51,063 nucleotides of DNA from Candidatus Methanoplasma glyptotermitis (GTDB lineage: Archaea > Thermoplasmatota > Thermoplasmata > Methanomassiliicoccales > Methanomethylophilaceae). Where the stretch lies: contig JAIRYF010000043.1 in the NCBI GenBank assembly GCA_031267895.1, forward strand, positions 1 to 51,063. The letters run 5' to 3'. The translations under genes and the position numbers were made by a program. The notes under the pieces are model-generated. The model was not told where the DNA came from. It was given only the letters and a program-made list of their open reading frames with translations, and ran no database searches. Shown here in pieces: positions 51,008 to 51,063 of the stretch; position 1 is the stretch's first letter, and every line of letters begins with the position of its first letter.

Positions 51008-51063
51008 TCAGACATCCTCATCGAACCTGAAACTCACCGCCACAAGGACAAAAGCGGCGGCGA
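51008..51063 (-). CDS. C-terminal tail of a gene outside the window
   Basis: One minus-strand frame is open from the edge to TGA at 51008-51010. It encodes a hydrophobic end and a short polar tail (AAAFVLVAVSFRFDEDV), as in a membrane protein. The terminator at 50945-50962 just downstream supports it. Too little is visible to name it. Confidence 0.5.
   Translation of the reverse strand, partial: AAAFVLVAVSFRFDEDV

Overview
The window looks like a chromosomal segment of a methanogenic archaeon of the Thermoplasmatota, most probably a host-associated member of the Methanomassiliicoccales. Archaeal hallmarks are Trm1, a MptD-type dihydroneopterin aldolase, a THEP1-type NTPase, archaeal GluRS, a DUF4443-type regulator, a UbiD-type decarboxylase of the archaeal mevalonate type, many leaderless genes with TATA boxes about 27 nt upstream, and adhesin/BspA-like surface proteins. 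A striking genome-level signal is that none of about 47 supported stop codons is TAG. TAG occurs in frame only inside two otherwise open genes (cbiD and a BspA-like surface protein). That pattern fits an organism that decodes amber as pyrrolysine, which is established for Methanomassiliicoccales.

Layout. 1-5.7 kb: a partial secreted protein, a small membrane protein, xseA-xseB (exonuclease VII), a two-gene ATPase + DUF4435/TOPRIM pair resembling the PARIS anti-phage system, and a TPR protein. 5.7-15.5 kb: housekeeping genes (trkA-trkH potassium uptake, peroxiredoxin, nadA, mptD, NTPase, trm1, purA, ubiD family). 15.8-18 kb: a BspA-like repeat surface protein whose frame is interrupted by an 11-G tract after a well-formed start and by an in-frame TAG. 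18.3-25.3 kb: GluRS, a DtxR/MntR-type metalloregulator, a divergently transcribed flavoprotein/HxlR pair with palindromic operators, and an iron/corrinoid-type ABC importer with an unfamiliar extracytoplasmic protein. 25.4-33 kb: an accessory region with a DUF234 ATPase, an AlbA_2 (Schlafen-like) regulator, a multi-zinc-ribbon protein joined to a second BspA-like surface protein, a broken small ORF and a DUF4443-type regulator. 33.2-38.3 kb: a four-gene importer operon (BtuF-like binding protein and PQQ propeller protein, both with an N-terminal DUF4430/transcobalamin-C-like domain, then permease and ATPase). 38.5-41 kb: a YoeB/YefM-type toxin-antitoxin pair and an ABC-2 exporter. 41.2-48.3 kb: anaerobic cobalamin biosynthesis in two divergent operons, cbiL-F-H-C on the minus strand and cbiD-G-JET on the plus strand. 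48.3-51 kb: nitrilase-superfamily amidohydrolase, a coiled-coil protein, glyA, and the tail of one more gene.

How the parts fit. The corrin-ring operons and the putative cobamide importer lie within 10 kb of each other and suggest an organism that both makes and salvages corrinoids, as expected for methyltransferase-based methanogenesis. If the cbiD amber codon is read as pyrrolysine, corrin synthesis would itself depend on pyrrolysine supply; that link is inference. Surface proteins (at least three) and small defence/TA modules mark the accessory stretches. No tRNA, rRNA, CRISPR array or insertion sequence was recognised.
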